Of a stretch of DNA of 64,000 bases, positions 33,583 to 42,142 are shown in pieces (position 1 is the stretch's first letter; each line of letters opens with the position of its first letter). This DNA comes from an uncultured Mycoplasmatota bacterium (GTDB lineage: Bacteria; Bacillota_I; Bacilli_A; RF39; UBA660), in NCBI GenBank assembly GCA_900553395.1, contig USDJ01000004.1, positions 33,551 through 97,550 on the forward strand. Reading direction: 5' to 3'. A model generated the notes under the pieces. That model saw only the letters and a program-made list of their open reading frames with translations, was not told the DNA's origin and made no database searches. The position numbers and the translations under genes are program-made.

Positions 33583-34952
33583 GTTTTAACATTTTCAGTT
33601 TCCTCTTCTTCAGGAGAATAATTACCTCTAACGACATCTACAGCACCTTTAAGGTAATCTACACCCTTAAACCAAGTACCTTTTATAGCGTTAACTGGTT
33701 TTCTAACTAGTTTAAATCCTTTAGCACGTTTATTTTGCTTTTTCTCCAAAGCAGATTTTCTGATTTCTAATTTTTTTATAGATACTGCTCTTTTATTATC
33801 TTTTGGGTCAATACTATCTAGTTTGCCTTGTACTTTTACTATTTCGTCATTTATCCTCTTTAAACCATTTTCCTCTTTATCATAACTACTTATTTTTTGC
33901 TCAATATCTTTTAAATTTCTATTAGCTCTTTTAAGTTGCATATCAAGAGCAGCTAATTCTAATTTATATTTTGTTAGTTGACCTTTTTTTACTTTTTGTG
34001 TTCTTTTTAATTCAATACGAGCATTTAACAATTCAATTTCATTAGCATATCTAATTTTACTTGCCTCTAGTTTATAATTATTATGAGGTTCACTTAAAAG
34101 CTTATCAATTTGTTCTTCTAATCTTTTGTTACTTTCTTCTATTAATTTAGTTTCTTTTGTTTTTATTTTAGAAATTTTTTTAACTTTTTTGTCTTTCTTT
34201 AATGAATATTTTCTGATTTTCTTAGCGATTTTTGAAGTTATAAATCCTCCAAATACAGCACCTGCTGCAACCGCAACAACGGTTCCACCTACAGCAAGCA
34301 TAAAGAAACCAGTAGCTACAGCAGCGCCTGTAACAGCAGCTGTTTTAACAACTCTATATTTCTTATCAGACATTCTTTCTTTTTGTATTTTGTCAAATTC
34401 ATCTTCAGGTTTGCCTTTGTCTTCTGGCTTTTCTGGATTCTTATCTTTTGAATCCTTTTCTGGATCCTTCGCTGGATCAGCTGGTTTAGTTGGATCTGCC
34501 TTTCCTGGATCCTTTGCTGGATCAGCTGGTTTAGTTGGATCTACCTTTTCTGGATCCTTCACTGGATCAGCTGGTGTAGTTGACTCTACCTTTTCTGGAT
34601 CATCCACTGGATCAACTGGTTTAGTTGGATCTACCTTTTCTGGATCCTTCGCTGGTTCTACAGGTCTCGTTGGCGCAGTTTGCGGATACGCAGATAATAC
34701 TGAATTATATTCTACAGCACTTGTAGCATTTCCAAGTGCTATATCTCTTTCATTTAGGCGCTTTTTTAACTCATTATCATATTCAGTTCTCCTACTAACA
34801 TCGTGTAATACTCTATAAGCTTCATTTAATTCATCAAGCCTATTAACAGGTGACATATATGTTGGAAGTTGTCTCATATAGGCTCTTTCTATACTTGATT
34901 GAGAAGCATCATATGTAACTCCTAATACTTTATAATAATCTTTAAAATCCAT
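33576..34952 (-). CDS. J-domain-like protein with Pro-rich tandem repeats and membrane/coiled-coil region
   Basis: The 458-residue protein starts MDFKDYYKVLGVTYDASQSS and continues ERAYMRQLPTY and LNEAYRVLHDVSRRTEYD. This is a DnaJ-like fold whose diagnostic HPD triplet is missing (LPTYMSPVNR), so DnaK stimulation is unlikely. Next are four-plus 15-residue repeats of the type DPEKVDPTKPADPAK (about 95-165) and a Lys/Asp-rich stretch. A glycine-zipper-like hydrophobic region (AAVTGAAVATGFFMLAVGGT, AAGAVFGGF) follows, and then a long basic coiled coil. The start is the ATG at 34952, with GAGGG 6 bases before it. A GTG four codons earlier abuts no ribosome binding site. It is probably membrane-associated. 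The function is unknown. Confidence 0.75.
   Translation of the reverse strand: MDFKDYYKVLGVTYDASQSSIERAYMRQLPTYMSPVNRLDELNEAYRVLHDVSRRTEYDNELKKRLNERDIALGNATSAVEYNSVLSAYPQTAPTRPVEPAKDPEKVDPTKPVDPVDDPEKVESTTPADPVKDPEKVDPTKPADPAKDPGKADPTKPADPAKDPEKDSKDKNPEKPEDKGKPEDEFDKIQKERMSDKKYRVVKTAAVTGAAVATGFFMLAVGGTVVAVAAGAVFGGFITSKIAKKIRKYSLKKDKKVKKISKIKTKETKLIEESNKRLEEQIDKLLSEPHNNYKLEASKIRYANEIELLNARIELKRTQKVKKGQLTKYKLELAALDMQLKRANRNLKDIEQKISSYDKEENGLKRINDEIVKVQGKLDSIDPKDNKRAVSIKKLEIRKSALEKKQNKRAKGFKLVRKPVNAIKGTWFKGVDYLKGAVDVVRGNYSPEEEETENVKTR
34461..34640 (-). repeat. 45-bp tandem repeat (four copies) inside the J-like gene
   Basis: Four consecutive 45-bp units (34461-34505, 34506-34550, 34551-34595, 34596-34640) plus a partial fifth each encode a 15-residue DPxKDPEKVDPTKPA-type repeat. 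The period is a multiple of three, so copy-number change would keep the frame. Confidence 0.85.
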
Positions 34953-35039
34953 AACATCCCTCACTTGTTACACATATTATAACACATTTTTTATAAATAG
35001 CAAATTGTTGTTAAATTAAAAATGTAAATAAAATGACTA

Positions 35040-36107
35040 TTAATAAGTTATAACTTTTTTATCATAATTATTTCCTAAAAATTCGTTGTAGTCATTAGGA
35101 ATGACAATAGTATCAATGTTACCATCAGATATATATCTATTACTTTCAAGTAATTTAAAATTCATACTTATGTCAAATTCTTTTCCTTCATTGTCATATG
35201 CTCTAATTCGCTTTAAAAATTTAGGATTAAAATCCTTATCAAAAGGTGAACTTTCAGCTTTCCATCCAACTCTTAAAGCTGATTTTGTTTCATATGTTTT
35301 ATTATTATAATTAGTATTAAAAATATATTTCATATTGTCATGCTCTAGTTTATAAGGAGAACCAAATGGGAGTGCCACTATATTTACATACTTGTTTGGA
35401 ATTATACTATCTAATATTTCATACACTCTGCCTACTTCCTCTTGTGATCTATTTCCATCAACCTTAGAAAAATTTACATGAGTATATGTATGATTACCTA
35501 TATCATATCCATTATTAACTAGCCAATTTAAAATCTTATCATTATATTCTTCTTGTTGAAATAAACCGCCATTGACAAAAAAAGTTGCTGTAACATTATA
35601 ATCCTTATATTTACTTTTGAATTCTTCTAATATTCCAACAGCAGAATTTGGATCTATAATTATATCTCCTTTTTCATCAAGGCCAAGTACTTTAATATTA
35701 TTTGAGATTCCATCATCAAATGTTAATATTATAGGGCTTTTTCCTAGTTCTACGTCTATTTTACCATCTACATAATCGTCAAGACGTATCATTCTATAAC
35801 CATTTTCATAATAAAACTCTAAATCGTTTCTAAATGCCTCACTAGTTCTTTGATATCCATCTTTATCAATATTTCCACCCGTATACTTAGTGTCGCTATT
35901 ATTTAAATCTTGAATACCATGATACATCATAATAGGGACTTCACCTAACTCATTAACTTTATTATTTTGATAATCTTCTACAGTTAGTTCCTTTTTTACT
36001 TCTTCTTTTTTTATATCCTTATCATCTTCTACAATACTTTTTTCTTTTTTTACGTTTGAACATCCTACTATTAAAACTGTTAAAATCAATACAAAAATTT
36101 TTTTCAT
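35040..36107 (-). CDS. Lipoprotein with polysaccharide deacetylase (NodB) domain
   Basis: The 355-residue protein has a lipoprotein signal, MKKIFVLILTVLIVGCSNVK, with Cys in the lipobox. A Lys/Glu linker is followed by a NodB domain: VPIMMYHGI, SPIILTFDDGISNN (motif 1 Asp pair), NGYDIGNHTYTHVNFSK (motif 2 His pair) and IVALPFGSPYKL. Such enzymes remove acetyl groups from peptidoglycan or other polysaccharides at the cell surface. An insertion between motifs 1 and 2 (SAVGILEEFKSKYKDYNVTA) is normal. The substrate cannot be told from sequence. It lies downstream of ruvB in the same direction. Confidence 0.9.
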   Translation of the reverse strand: MKKIFVLILTVLIVGCSNVKKEKSIVEDDKDIKKEEVKKELTVEDYQNNKVNELGEVPIMMYHGIQDLNNSDTKYTGGNIDKDGYQRTSEAFRNDLEFYYENGYRMIRLDDYVDGKIDVELGKSPIILTFDDGISNNIKVLGLDEKGDIIIDPNSAVGILEEFKSKYKDYNVTATFFVNGGLFQQEEYNDKILNWLVNNGYDIGNHTYTHVNFSKVDGNRSQEEVGRVYEILDSIIPNKYVNIVALPFGSPYKLEHDNMKYIFNTNYNNKTYETKSALRVGWKAESSPFDKDFNPKFLKRIRAYDNEGKEFDISMNFKLLESNRYISDGNIDTIVIPNDYNEFLGNNYDKKVITY

Positions 36108-36147
36108 AAACTCACCACTACTATTATTTCCATTAATATACTTTTTA

Positions 36148-37143
36148 TTATTTTTTATTAAACGGAATTCCTAAATGTTCATAAGCTTTTTCTGTAACCA
36201 TTCTTCCTCTTGTAGTTCTTTTTAATAAACCTGTTTGTAGTAAATATGGTTCATATACATCTTCTATTGTAGTTTGCTCTTCTCCTATAGAAGAGGCTAT
36301 AGCTTCTATTCCAACAGGTCCTCCGTTAAACCTTTCTATTATTGCCTTAAGCAAATTATAGTCAGTATTGTCTAGCCCTAGCTCATCTACTTTTAGTTTA
36401 TCCAAGGCTAATTTAGTAATTTCTAAATCTATATTACCATTTCCTTTTACAAGTGCAAAATCTCTAACTCTTTTAAAAAGTCTATTACATATTCTTGGAG
36501 TACCACGAGATCTTCGTGCTAGCTCTCTAGCGGCATCTAAATCAATAGGAGCATTTAAAACTTGACTAGTCCTAATAGCAATTTTCTGCAATTCATCAAC
36601 ATTATAATAATTTAATTTATTTATTATACCGAACCTGTCACGAAGTGGACTAGTTAAATCTCCAGCTCTAGTTGTAGCACCTACTAAAGTAAATGGTGGA
36701 AGATCTATTTTAATACTTCTACTAGAGTTCTCAGCACCTACTACTATATCCAATGTAAAATCTTCCATAGCAGAATATAGTATTTCTTCAACAAATCTAG
36801 GTATTCTATGAATTTCATCTATAAATAGAACATCACCTGGTTCTAAATTAGATAAGATTGCTGCTAGATCTCCACTTTTTTCTATAGAAGGTCCACTTGC
36901 GGTTTTAATATTGCTTCCTAATTCGTGCGCTATTATATAAGCTAGTGTCGTCTTTCCAAGTCCTGGAGGACCATAAAGTAAAACATGATCTAAAGGTTCC
37001 TCTCTAATCTTAGCGGCCTTAATAAATATTTCTAAGTTTTCTTTTACTTCACTTTGTCCAACATATTCTTCTAAAGATTCTGGCCTTATATTCTTTTCAA
37101 AATTGTCTTCAGATAATTTATTTTCAGTAATTATTCTATCCAC
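36148..37143 (-). CDS. ruvB: Holliday junction branch migration helicase RuvB
   Basis: RuvB is the AAA+ motor that, with RuvA, drives branch migration of Holliday junctions. The protein of about 331 residues has RPESLEEYVGQSEVKENL, Walker A GPPGLGKTTLA, Walker B VLFIDEIHRI, sensor GATTRAGDLTSPLRDRFG and the winged-helix C-terminus (GPVGIEAIASSIGEEQTTIE). Two GTG starts are possible. The one at 37143 has AGGTGA 5 bases upstream, while the one at 37152 would overlap the preceding gene by 8 bases and has no ribosome binding site. It follows a nucleotidase gene that separates it from ruvA. Confidence 0.96.
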   Translation of the reverse strand: MDRIITENKLSEDNFEKNIRPESLEEYVGQSEVKENLEIFIKAAKIREEPLDHVLLYGPPGLGKTTLAYIIAHELGSNIKTASGPSIEKSGDLAAILSNLEPGDVLFIDEIHRIPRFVEEILYSAMEDFTLDIVVGAENSSRSIKIDLPPFTLVGATTRAGDLTSPLRDRFGIINKLNYYNVDELQKIAIRTSQVLNAPIDLDAARELARRSRGTPRICNRLFKRVRDFALVKGNGNIDLEITKLALDKLKVDELGLDNTDYNLLKAIIERFNGGPVGIEAIASSIGEEQTTIEDVYEPYLLQTGLLKRTTRGRMVTEKAYEHLGIPFNKK

Positions 37144-37144
37144 A

Positions 37145-37648
37145 CTACTCACCTACTTTATTTATATATTCCAAAACTTCTCTCCAGCTTTTTACATCTT
37201 TTCCAAACATTATACATTCAATATTTTCGCTTTTCATATTATTATAAACACTCAAGCTATCATCTATCATAAGACTAATGCCTAATTCTTTCGCTATATC
37301 AGATTTTAATTGTTGATTGAAATATATTTCGTCAAAATATAAATTATTTTCTCTAAGCATATTGATAGTTAAATCTTCTACCCGAGCACAATACTTATTA
37401 TTTCGCGCTGTAATAATATAAAGTTTATGTCCTAACTTGTGCAGTTCAGCCATTGCTTCTTTAGCACCTTTTTTTAGTTTTACGCCCTTAAACATTTCAC
37501 TCAAATATTTACTATATTTTAAAAGTTCTTCTTCACTCCATCTACTTTTAAAATTTTTGTCTGTGCATATGTTATATTTTTTATTTATATAGCGAAATGA
37601 TTTAGCAGTATCAGTTAAAGTCTCATCTATATCTATTCCTATTTTCAT
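37145..37648 (-). CDS. HAD-superfamily 5'-nucleotidase-like protein (NT5C-type)
   Basis: The 167-residue protein begins MKIGIDIDETLTDTAKSFRY, with the nucleophile in DIDETL. It has motif II ITARNNKY and motif III/IV LMIDDS. This is the deoxyribonucleotidase/NT5C-like branch that dephosphorylates nucleotides. The specific substrate is unknown. It sits between ruvA and ruvB, with its ATG 1 base after the ruvA stop (TAG-T-ATG) and its end next to the ruvB start, so the three are one operon. A link with recombination is not implied, but co-regulation is. Confidence 0.85.
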   Translation of the reverse strand: MKIGIDIDETLTDTAKSFRYINKKYNICTDKNFKSRWSEEELLKYSKYLSEMFKGVKLKKGAKEAMAELHKLGHKLYIITARNNKYCARVEDLTINMLRENNLYFDEIYFNQQLKSDIAKELGISLMIDDSLSVYNNMKSENIECIMFGKDVKSWREVLEYINKVGE

Positions 37649-37649
37649 A

Positions 37650-38207
37650 CTATTTTAACAGCAATTTTAATGCTTCCTTTACTTGGTTTTCTATAGCTAA
37701 ATCGTTATCTACTGAAGACAATATTTTATTAATATCTGATTGTTTATATCCTAATCCTTTTAGTACTTCTATAAGCTCTGTATAATCTTTTTGTTGGTTA
37801 AATAAGTTTGAGCCACCATCAAGTTTACCTTTTAAATCTAGTATTATTTGCCTTGCTACCTTATCTCCTATTTTAGGAAACTTCTTTAAATATAGTACAT
37901 TTTCTCTTTCTATAGCATCTACTATACCATCGATAGAGCCTGTAGCAAGCATCGGAAGTGCCATTTTACATCCCAAACCTTTTACATTAATAAGTTTTAA
38001 AAACATTTCTTTTTCTTCAAATGACTTAAATCCGTATAACGAAATCTCATCTTCTCTAACATACTGATAAATATATATTGTATAAGTTTCATTTAACTCA
38101 TATGAATATGGATTTGCCACATATATTAAATACCCTATATTATTATTATCTAAAACTATGTAATTTCCCTTTTGACAAGTTATAGTTCCTTTTATATATT
38201 CATACAT
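37650..38207 (-). CDS. ruvA: Holliday junction DNA-binding protein RuvA
   Basis: RuvA recognises the junction and loads RuvB. The 185-residue protein has domain I (MYEYIKGTITCQKGNYIVLD), helix-hairpin-helix pairs in KLINVKGLGCKMALPMLATG and LKKFPKIGDKVARQIILDLKGK, and the flexible C-terminal domain III (YTELIEVLKGLGYKQSDINK). Length and order are normal. The start follows GGTGATAGT. It is first in the ruvA-nucleotidase-ruvB unit. Confidence 0.95.
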   Translation of the reverse strand: MYEYIKGTITCQKGNYIVLDNNNIGYLIYVANPYSYELNETYTIYIYQYVREDEISLYGFKSFEEKEMFLKLINVKGLGCKMALPMLATGSIDGIVDAIERENVLYLKKFPKIGDKVARQIILDLKGKLDGGSNLFNQQKDYTELIEVLKGLGYKQSDINKILSSVDNDLAIENQVKEALKLLLK

Positions 38208-38263
38208 ACTATCACCATTTTAAGTATAGCACAAACAAATGTTTTTATCAAGGAAAAAATGAA

Positions 38264-38749
38264 TTACTTTTCATAACTCATTTTTAATTGAACCGTATTA
38301 AAAATAATCAATATAGATTCAGTTACAATTCCCACTATTGAATAAACAAATGTTGAATATAACATCCAAAACAAAGAATTTAATATTGCACCTATCAAAA
38401 TATTTTTTTTATCTTTTTTTGATATAAATATTAAATAGCAAATATTAGCACACATTGGAAATATAGAATATAAAGATTCGTAAAAAATAATTGTAATAAT
38501 TAAATATATAATAGTAAATATAGTGACCAATAATATATTAACTCGTTTTACTTTTACAAATATAATATTTCTAATCGCTCCAACAAAACTTATAAATGCC
38601 CCAGATAAACCTCCAAGTAAAAAGTAATGTACTGCGTATGCTAAATTAGATGTTATTTGATAAGTAAGTATAGTGTTAGAATCTTTTTTATAATAGGATA
38701 AGACTAGTACGCAAAATGCAAGTAATCCTATCAACTGTATATAAATCAT
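38264..38749 (-). CDS. YgjV-family inner membrane protein
   Basis: The 161-residue protein has about five membrane segments (IQLIGLLAFCVLVLSYY, YAVHYFLLGGLSGAFISFVG, ILLVTIFTIIYLIITIIFY, and two more). ITSNLAYAVHYFLLGGLSGA and FVGAIRNIIF match the YgjV family, whose function is unknown. Its start codon overlaps the gap stop codon (TAATG), so translation is coupled with glyceraldehyde-3-phosphate dehydrogenase. This is an unusual partner for a membrane protein. There is no separate ribosome binding site beyond the gap coding end. Confidence 0.8.
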   Translation of the reverse strand: MIYIQLIGLLAFCVLVLSYYKKDSNTILTYQITSNLAYAVHYFLLGGLSGAFISFVGAIRNIIFVKVKRVNILLVTIFTIIYLIITIIFYESLYSIFPMCANICYLIFISKKDKKNILIGAILNSLFWMLYSTFVYSIVGIVTESILIIFNTVQLKMSYEK

Positions 38750-39753
38750 TAAATTTGTCCAAAATATTTAGCAGTTCTAACCATTTGAGCACTATAGCTC
38801 ATTTCGTTATCATACCAAGCTATAACTTTTACTAATTGTTTACCATCAACATCAAGAACACGAGTCAAATCGCCATCTATAAGTCCACCCAAATGTGAAC
38901 CTATAATATCGCTAGAAACAATTGGATCCATAGTAAAACCTACTGTTTCATTAGAATTTGCTTTAAATAAATTGTTAATCTCCTCTACTGTAGTGTTTCT
39001 ATTTAATTCTAGAGATAAATCTATGACAGAACCAGTTGATACAGGTACTCTCAATGCTCCACCATCTAATTTACCCTTTAAAGATGGAATAACTAAGCCA
39101 ATAGCACTAGCTGCTCCTGTTGAAGAAGGTATTATGTTAGCAGCACAAGCACGTCCCCTACGAGAATATATTCCTTTTTTATGTGCTATATCAAGAGTTG
39201 CTTGATCATTAGTATATGCGTGAACTGTCGTCATAAAGCCTTTTTTTATTCCTATATTATTTTCTATTATATTTAAAACTGGTGCTAAACAATTTGTCGT
39301 ACAGCTTGCTGCACTTATAACTTTTTCACTTCCTGTTAATATTTTGTGATTAACATTATATACAATTGTTTTTATATCACCCTTTGCAGGAGCACTTATA
39401 ATAACTTTTTTTGCTCCAGCTGCAATATGCATACTAGCACTCTTTTCATCAGTAAATCTACCCGTACATTCAAATACTTCATCTATTTCAAGCTCTTTCC
39501 ATGGTAAATTAGATGGATCAGTTTCAGCATAAACCCTTATCTTTCTATTGCCAACAATAATATACTCTCCTTCAAAACTAATTTCATCTACTCTATAGTT
39601 TCCATGATTAGTATCATATTTTAATAAATAAGCTAATTGTTCTGCATCTGTTAAATCGTTGATTGCTACTACTTCAAAATCGCTATCTTCCTCCATTAGT
39701 CTAAAAACTAATCTTCCTATTCTTCCAAAGCCATTAATTGCTACTCTTATCAT
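38749..39753 (-). CDS. gap: Glyceraldehyde-3-phosphate dehydrogenase, type I
   Basis: The enzyme oxidises glyceraldehyde-3-phosphate with phosphate and NAD in glycolysis. The 334-residue protein has the NAD site INGFGRIGRLVFR, the catalytic Cys in AASCTTNCLAP (about 150), HAYTNDQATLD and the WYDNEMSYS signature near the end. IYAETDPSNLPWKEL is typical of NAD-dependent GapA. The ATG follows AGAGGGA. The YgjV-like gene overlaps its stop codon. With gpmI at 0.4-2 kb this window holds two lower-glycolysis genes, but not the rest of the pathway. Confidence 0.97.
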   Translation of the reverse strand: MIRVAINGFGRIGRLVFRLMEEDSDFEVVAINDLTDAEQLAYLLKYDTNHGNYRVDEISFEGEYIIVGNRKIRVYAETDPSNLPWKELEIDEVFECTGRFTDEKSASMHIAAGAKKVIISAPAKGDIKTIVYNVNHKILTGSEKVISAASCTTNCLAPVLNIIENNIGIKKGFMTTVHAYTNDQATLDIAHKKGIYSRRGRACAANIIPSSTGAASAIGLVIPSLKGKLDGGALRVPVSTGSVIDLSLELNRNTTVEEINNLFKANSNETVGFTMDPIVSSDIIGSHLGGLIDGDLTRVLDVDGKQLVKVIAWYDNEMSYSAQMVRTAKYFGQI

Positions 39754-39767
39754 ATTATTCCCTCTTT

Positions 39768-41432
39768 CTAATCCTTAAAGCAACTTCCACCAATAAATTC
39801 TCTTAGTACGGAATTAGATGGAATATCATCACTAGGTATTGGCAAGAAATTTCTTAAAAAATTAATCAATCTAAGCGCCTCTGGATACTCCGGATCTTCT
39901 TCAGATACGTTAAATAATAATGGTTCTACATAAGTTTTAAGAACTCCTATCTCATAAATTAAAGAAGAATTTATAACGGTATCAACACTATCTTGAAATT
40001 TGAATATATTTTCTCTTTCCCCATTTTTTATAGATGGCCACATTTCAAGTGTTTCTTTGGCGCCGTGTCCACGCGTTTTACTATCACGAATAATTCTTCT
40101 AAGCTTTCTAACATCACTAGTATGAATATAATTATGATTATCAATATTCATCTGAGTTAAAGGGCTTATATATATTTTATACTTTTGAGATTTATTTATA
40201 GACATAGTAAGTTCATCATTTAATGCATGAAGTCCTTCAACTATTATTATGTCCTTTTCCCCTAATTGTAAACTATTACCTTTATATTCTCTTTTTCCTA
40301 GAACAAAATTAAATGTTGGTAAATTTACTTTTTTTCCATCTAATAAATCAGATAAGTTTTTATTAAACAATTCAACATCAATTGCTCTGATAGATTCAAA
40401 ATCCGGGTTACCATTCTCATCCAAAGGCCTTTTTGATATATCAGTAAAATAATTATCTAAAGCTATTGGATGAGTAGCAAATCCTTTACTTCTCAAATAT
40501 ATGTCTAGTTTTTTAGATGTTGTAGTCTTTCCACTAGATGAAGGTCCAGCTATAAGAACTAGCTTTATTTTTCTATTGCTATTATATATTTCATCCGCTA
40601 TTTTTGCTAATTGACTATCATAATATGCCTCAGCTAAGTTTACAAGTTCACACACTTTAGCATGAGAAACTGCTTGATTTAAATCTGATGCATTTTCTAG
40701 TCCTAAAACCTTAGCCCACTCTCCATATTCTTCAAACTTATTAAATACTTTTTCGTGGAAAACATAATCTAAAGTACATTCTGGATTTAATATATCTGGT
40801 ACAGATAAAACAAAACCATTTTTATTTACAAGTGTCAATTTAAAATCATTAATTTGACTAGTACTATATGCCAATTTGCCATGGAAATAATCGTACATAT
40901 CATTTATTCTATACAAATTTATATAAGTATTTGATATGTATTTTAATACATTTACTTTGTCAAGTTTATTTAACTTTTTAAAATATTTTATAGCATCTAT
41001 TCTTGACACGCTAATTTTAGTATATATATAGTCATCTCTAACTATTTGCATCATTTCATCATATACATCTTGAAGAAGAGATTTAGTTAAACTAACACCA
41101 GTTACCTTACAATATACACCATTGTCCATCGAATGATCAACTAATATATCTATATCTTCACCAAGTACATTTTTAGCTGCTAAAAGCAATATAAAAATAG
41201 CACTTTTAGAATAAACTTCATTACCAGTTGAACTAGATCTATCATAAAAATCTATACTGCATTTCTTTTTTAAAGTCTCACTTAAATCTACAATATCATT
41301 ATCTACTTTGGCTACTAATATATCGTAGTTATAATTGTGTTTAAATTTTTCTGATATTTCTTTAAATGTTACTCCTTCGTCAAATTCAAGCGTTTCAAAT
41401 CCTCTATATGTAACTTTAATTTTCTTTTCCAT
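39768..41432 (-). CDS. TGS-domain uridine kinase-like protein
   Basis: The 554-residue protein combines an N-terminal TGS domain (IKVTYRGFETLEFDEGVTFK), a tRNA-synthetase second-additional-like region (VLGEDIDILVDHSMDNGVYC) and a C-terminal uridine kinase/PRK domain. The last has Walker A IAGPSSSGKTTTS, DNYFTDISKRPLDENGNPDF and EGLHALNDELT. This fusion is known from Clostridia and Thermotogae and is usually called a nucleoside kinase. The exact substrate is not established. The start at 41432 is preceded by AGAGGGATG. The end lies 14 bases before the gap start, so they may be in one operon. Confidence 0.9.
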   Translation of the reverse strand: MEKKIKVTYRGFETLEFDEGVTFKEISEKFKHNYNYDILVAKVDNDIVDLSETLKKKCSIDFYDRSSSTGNEVYSKSAIFILLLAAKNVLGEDIDILVDHSMDNGVYCKVTGVSLTKSLLQDVYDEMMQIVRDDYIYTKISVSRIDAIKYFKKLNKLDKVNVLKYISNTYINLYRINDMYDYFHGKLAYSTSQINDFKLTLVNKNGFVLSVPDILNPECTLDYVFHEKVFNKFEEYGEWAKVLGLENASDLNQAVSHAKVCELVNLAEAYYDSQLAKIADEIYNSNRKIKLVLIAGPSSSGKTTTSKKLDIYLRSKGFATHPIALDNYFTDISKRPLDENGNPDFESIRAIDVELFNKNLSDLLDGKKVNLPTFNFVLGKREYKGNSLQLGEKDIIIVEGLHALNDELTMSINKSQKYKIYISPLTQMNIDNHNYIHTSDVRKLRRIIRDSKTRGHGAKETLEMWPSIKNGERENIFKFQDSVDTVINSSLIYEIGVLKTYVEPLLFNVSEEDPEYPEALRLINFLRNFLPIPSDDIPSNSVLREFIGGSCFKD

Positions 41433-41541
41433 AACATCCCTCTTATCTTCCTTAATTTTATCAAAAAAAAATAATTTTGTCGACTTTTTTATGAATAAAG
41501 CATTATCTTTACAACTAATATATACATGAGGAGATGATTTT

Positions 41542-42120
41542 ATGCTAATACCAACAGTAATAGATAAAACGAATAATTCAGAAAGAGTTTATGATATATA
41601 TTCAAGGTTATTAAAAGATAGAATAATAATTATAAACGGAGAAATAGATAATAATCTATCTAATAGTGTCGTAGCCCAACTACTTTATCTAGATTCAATA
41701 AGTAATGATGACATATCAATCTATATAAATTCACCAGGTGGAAGTGTTACAGATGGATTTGCTATATACGATACTATGAACTATATAAAAAGTGATGTAT
41801 CTACAATTGGGATGGGAATATGTGCTTCTATGGCTGCATTCCTACTTAGTAGTGGTGCAAAAGGAAAACGATATATTTTACCAAACGGAGAGGTTATGAT
41901 TCATCAACCTTTAGGTGGTGTTAAAGGTCAAGCAACAGAAATTAAAATAGCAGCTGAACATATATTAAAAACTAAAGAAAAGCTAAATAAAATTCTTTCT
42001 ATCAATACAGGAAAAAACTTAAGTATTATTGAAAAAGACACAGATAGAGATAATTTTATGGATTCGAATGAAGCATTAAATTATGGAATAATTGATAAAA
42101 TCATCAATAATGCAAACTAA
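41542..42120 (+). CDS. clpP: ATP-dependent Clp protease proteolytic subunit ClpP
   Basis: ClpP is the serine protease chamber that works with Clp ATPases. The 192-residue protein carries YINSPGGSVTDGFAIYDTMN, the catalytic Ser96 in GICASMAAFLL, His121 in NGEVMIHQPLGG and a C-terminal Asp in DRDNFMDSNEALNYGIID. The catalytic triad is therefore complete. It may be the typical ClpP or the second paralogue (short N-terminal region). A Clp ATPase is not present here. AGGAGATGATTTT precedes the ATG at 41542. It is divergent from the TGS-kinase gene. Confidence 0.92.
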   Translation: MLIPTVIDKTNNSERVYDIYSRLLKDRIIIINGEIDNNLSNSVVAQLLYLDSISNDDISIYINSPGGSVTDGFAIYDTMNYIKSDVSTIGMGICASMAAFLLSSGAKGKRYILPNGEVMIHQPLGGVKGQATEIKIAAEHILKTKEKLNKILSINTGKNLSIIEKDTDRDNFMDSNEALNYGIIDKIINNAN

Positions 42121-42142
42121 AAAGTGGAACAATCCACTTTTA
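42119..42142. terminator. Terminator between clpP and serS
   Basis: AAAGTGGA-ACAA-TCCACTTT with T/A runs on both sides. It serves clpP and the convergent serS. Confidence 0.85.

Noticed and set aside
34461..34640. 45-bp repeats as a possible CRISPR array
   Set aside because: The units are contiguous with no variable spacers and encode protein repeats in frame.
34126..34818. Long plus-strand frame rich in Ser and Gly
   Set aside because: It is the complement of the tandem repeats in the J-like gene. It has no ribosome binding site and its composition mirrors the repeat.
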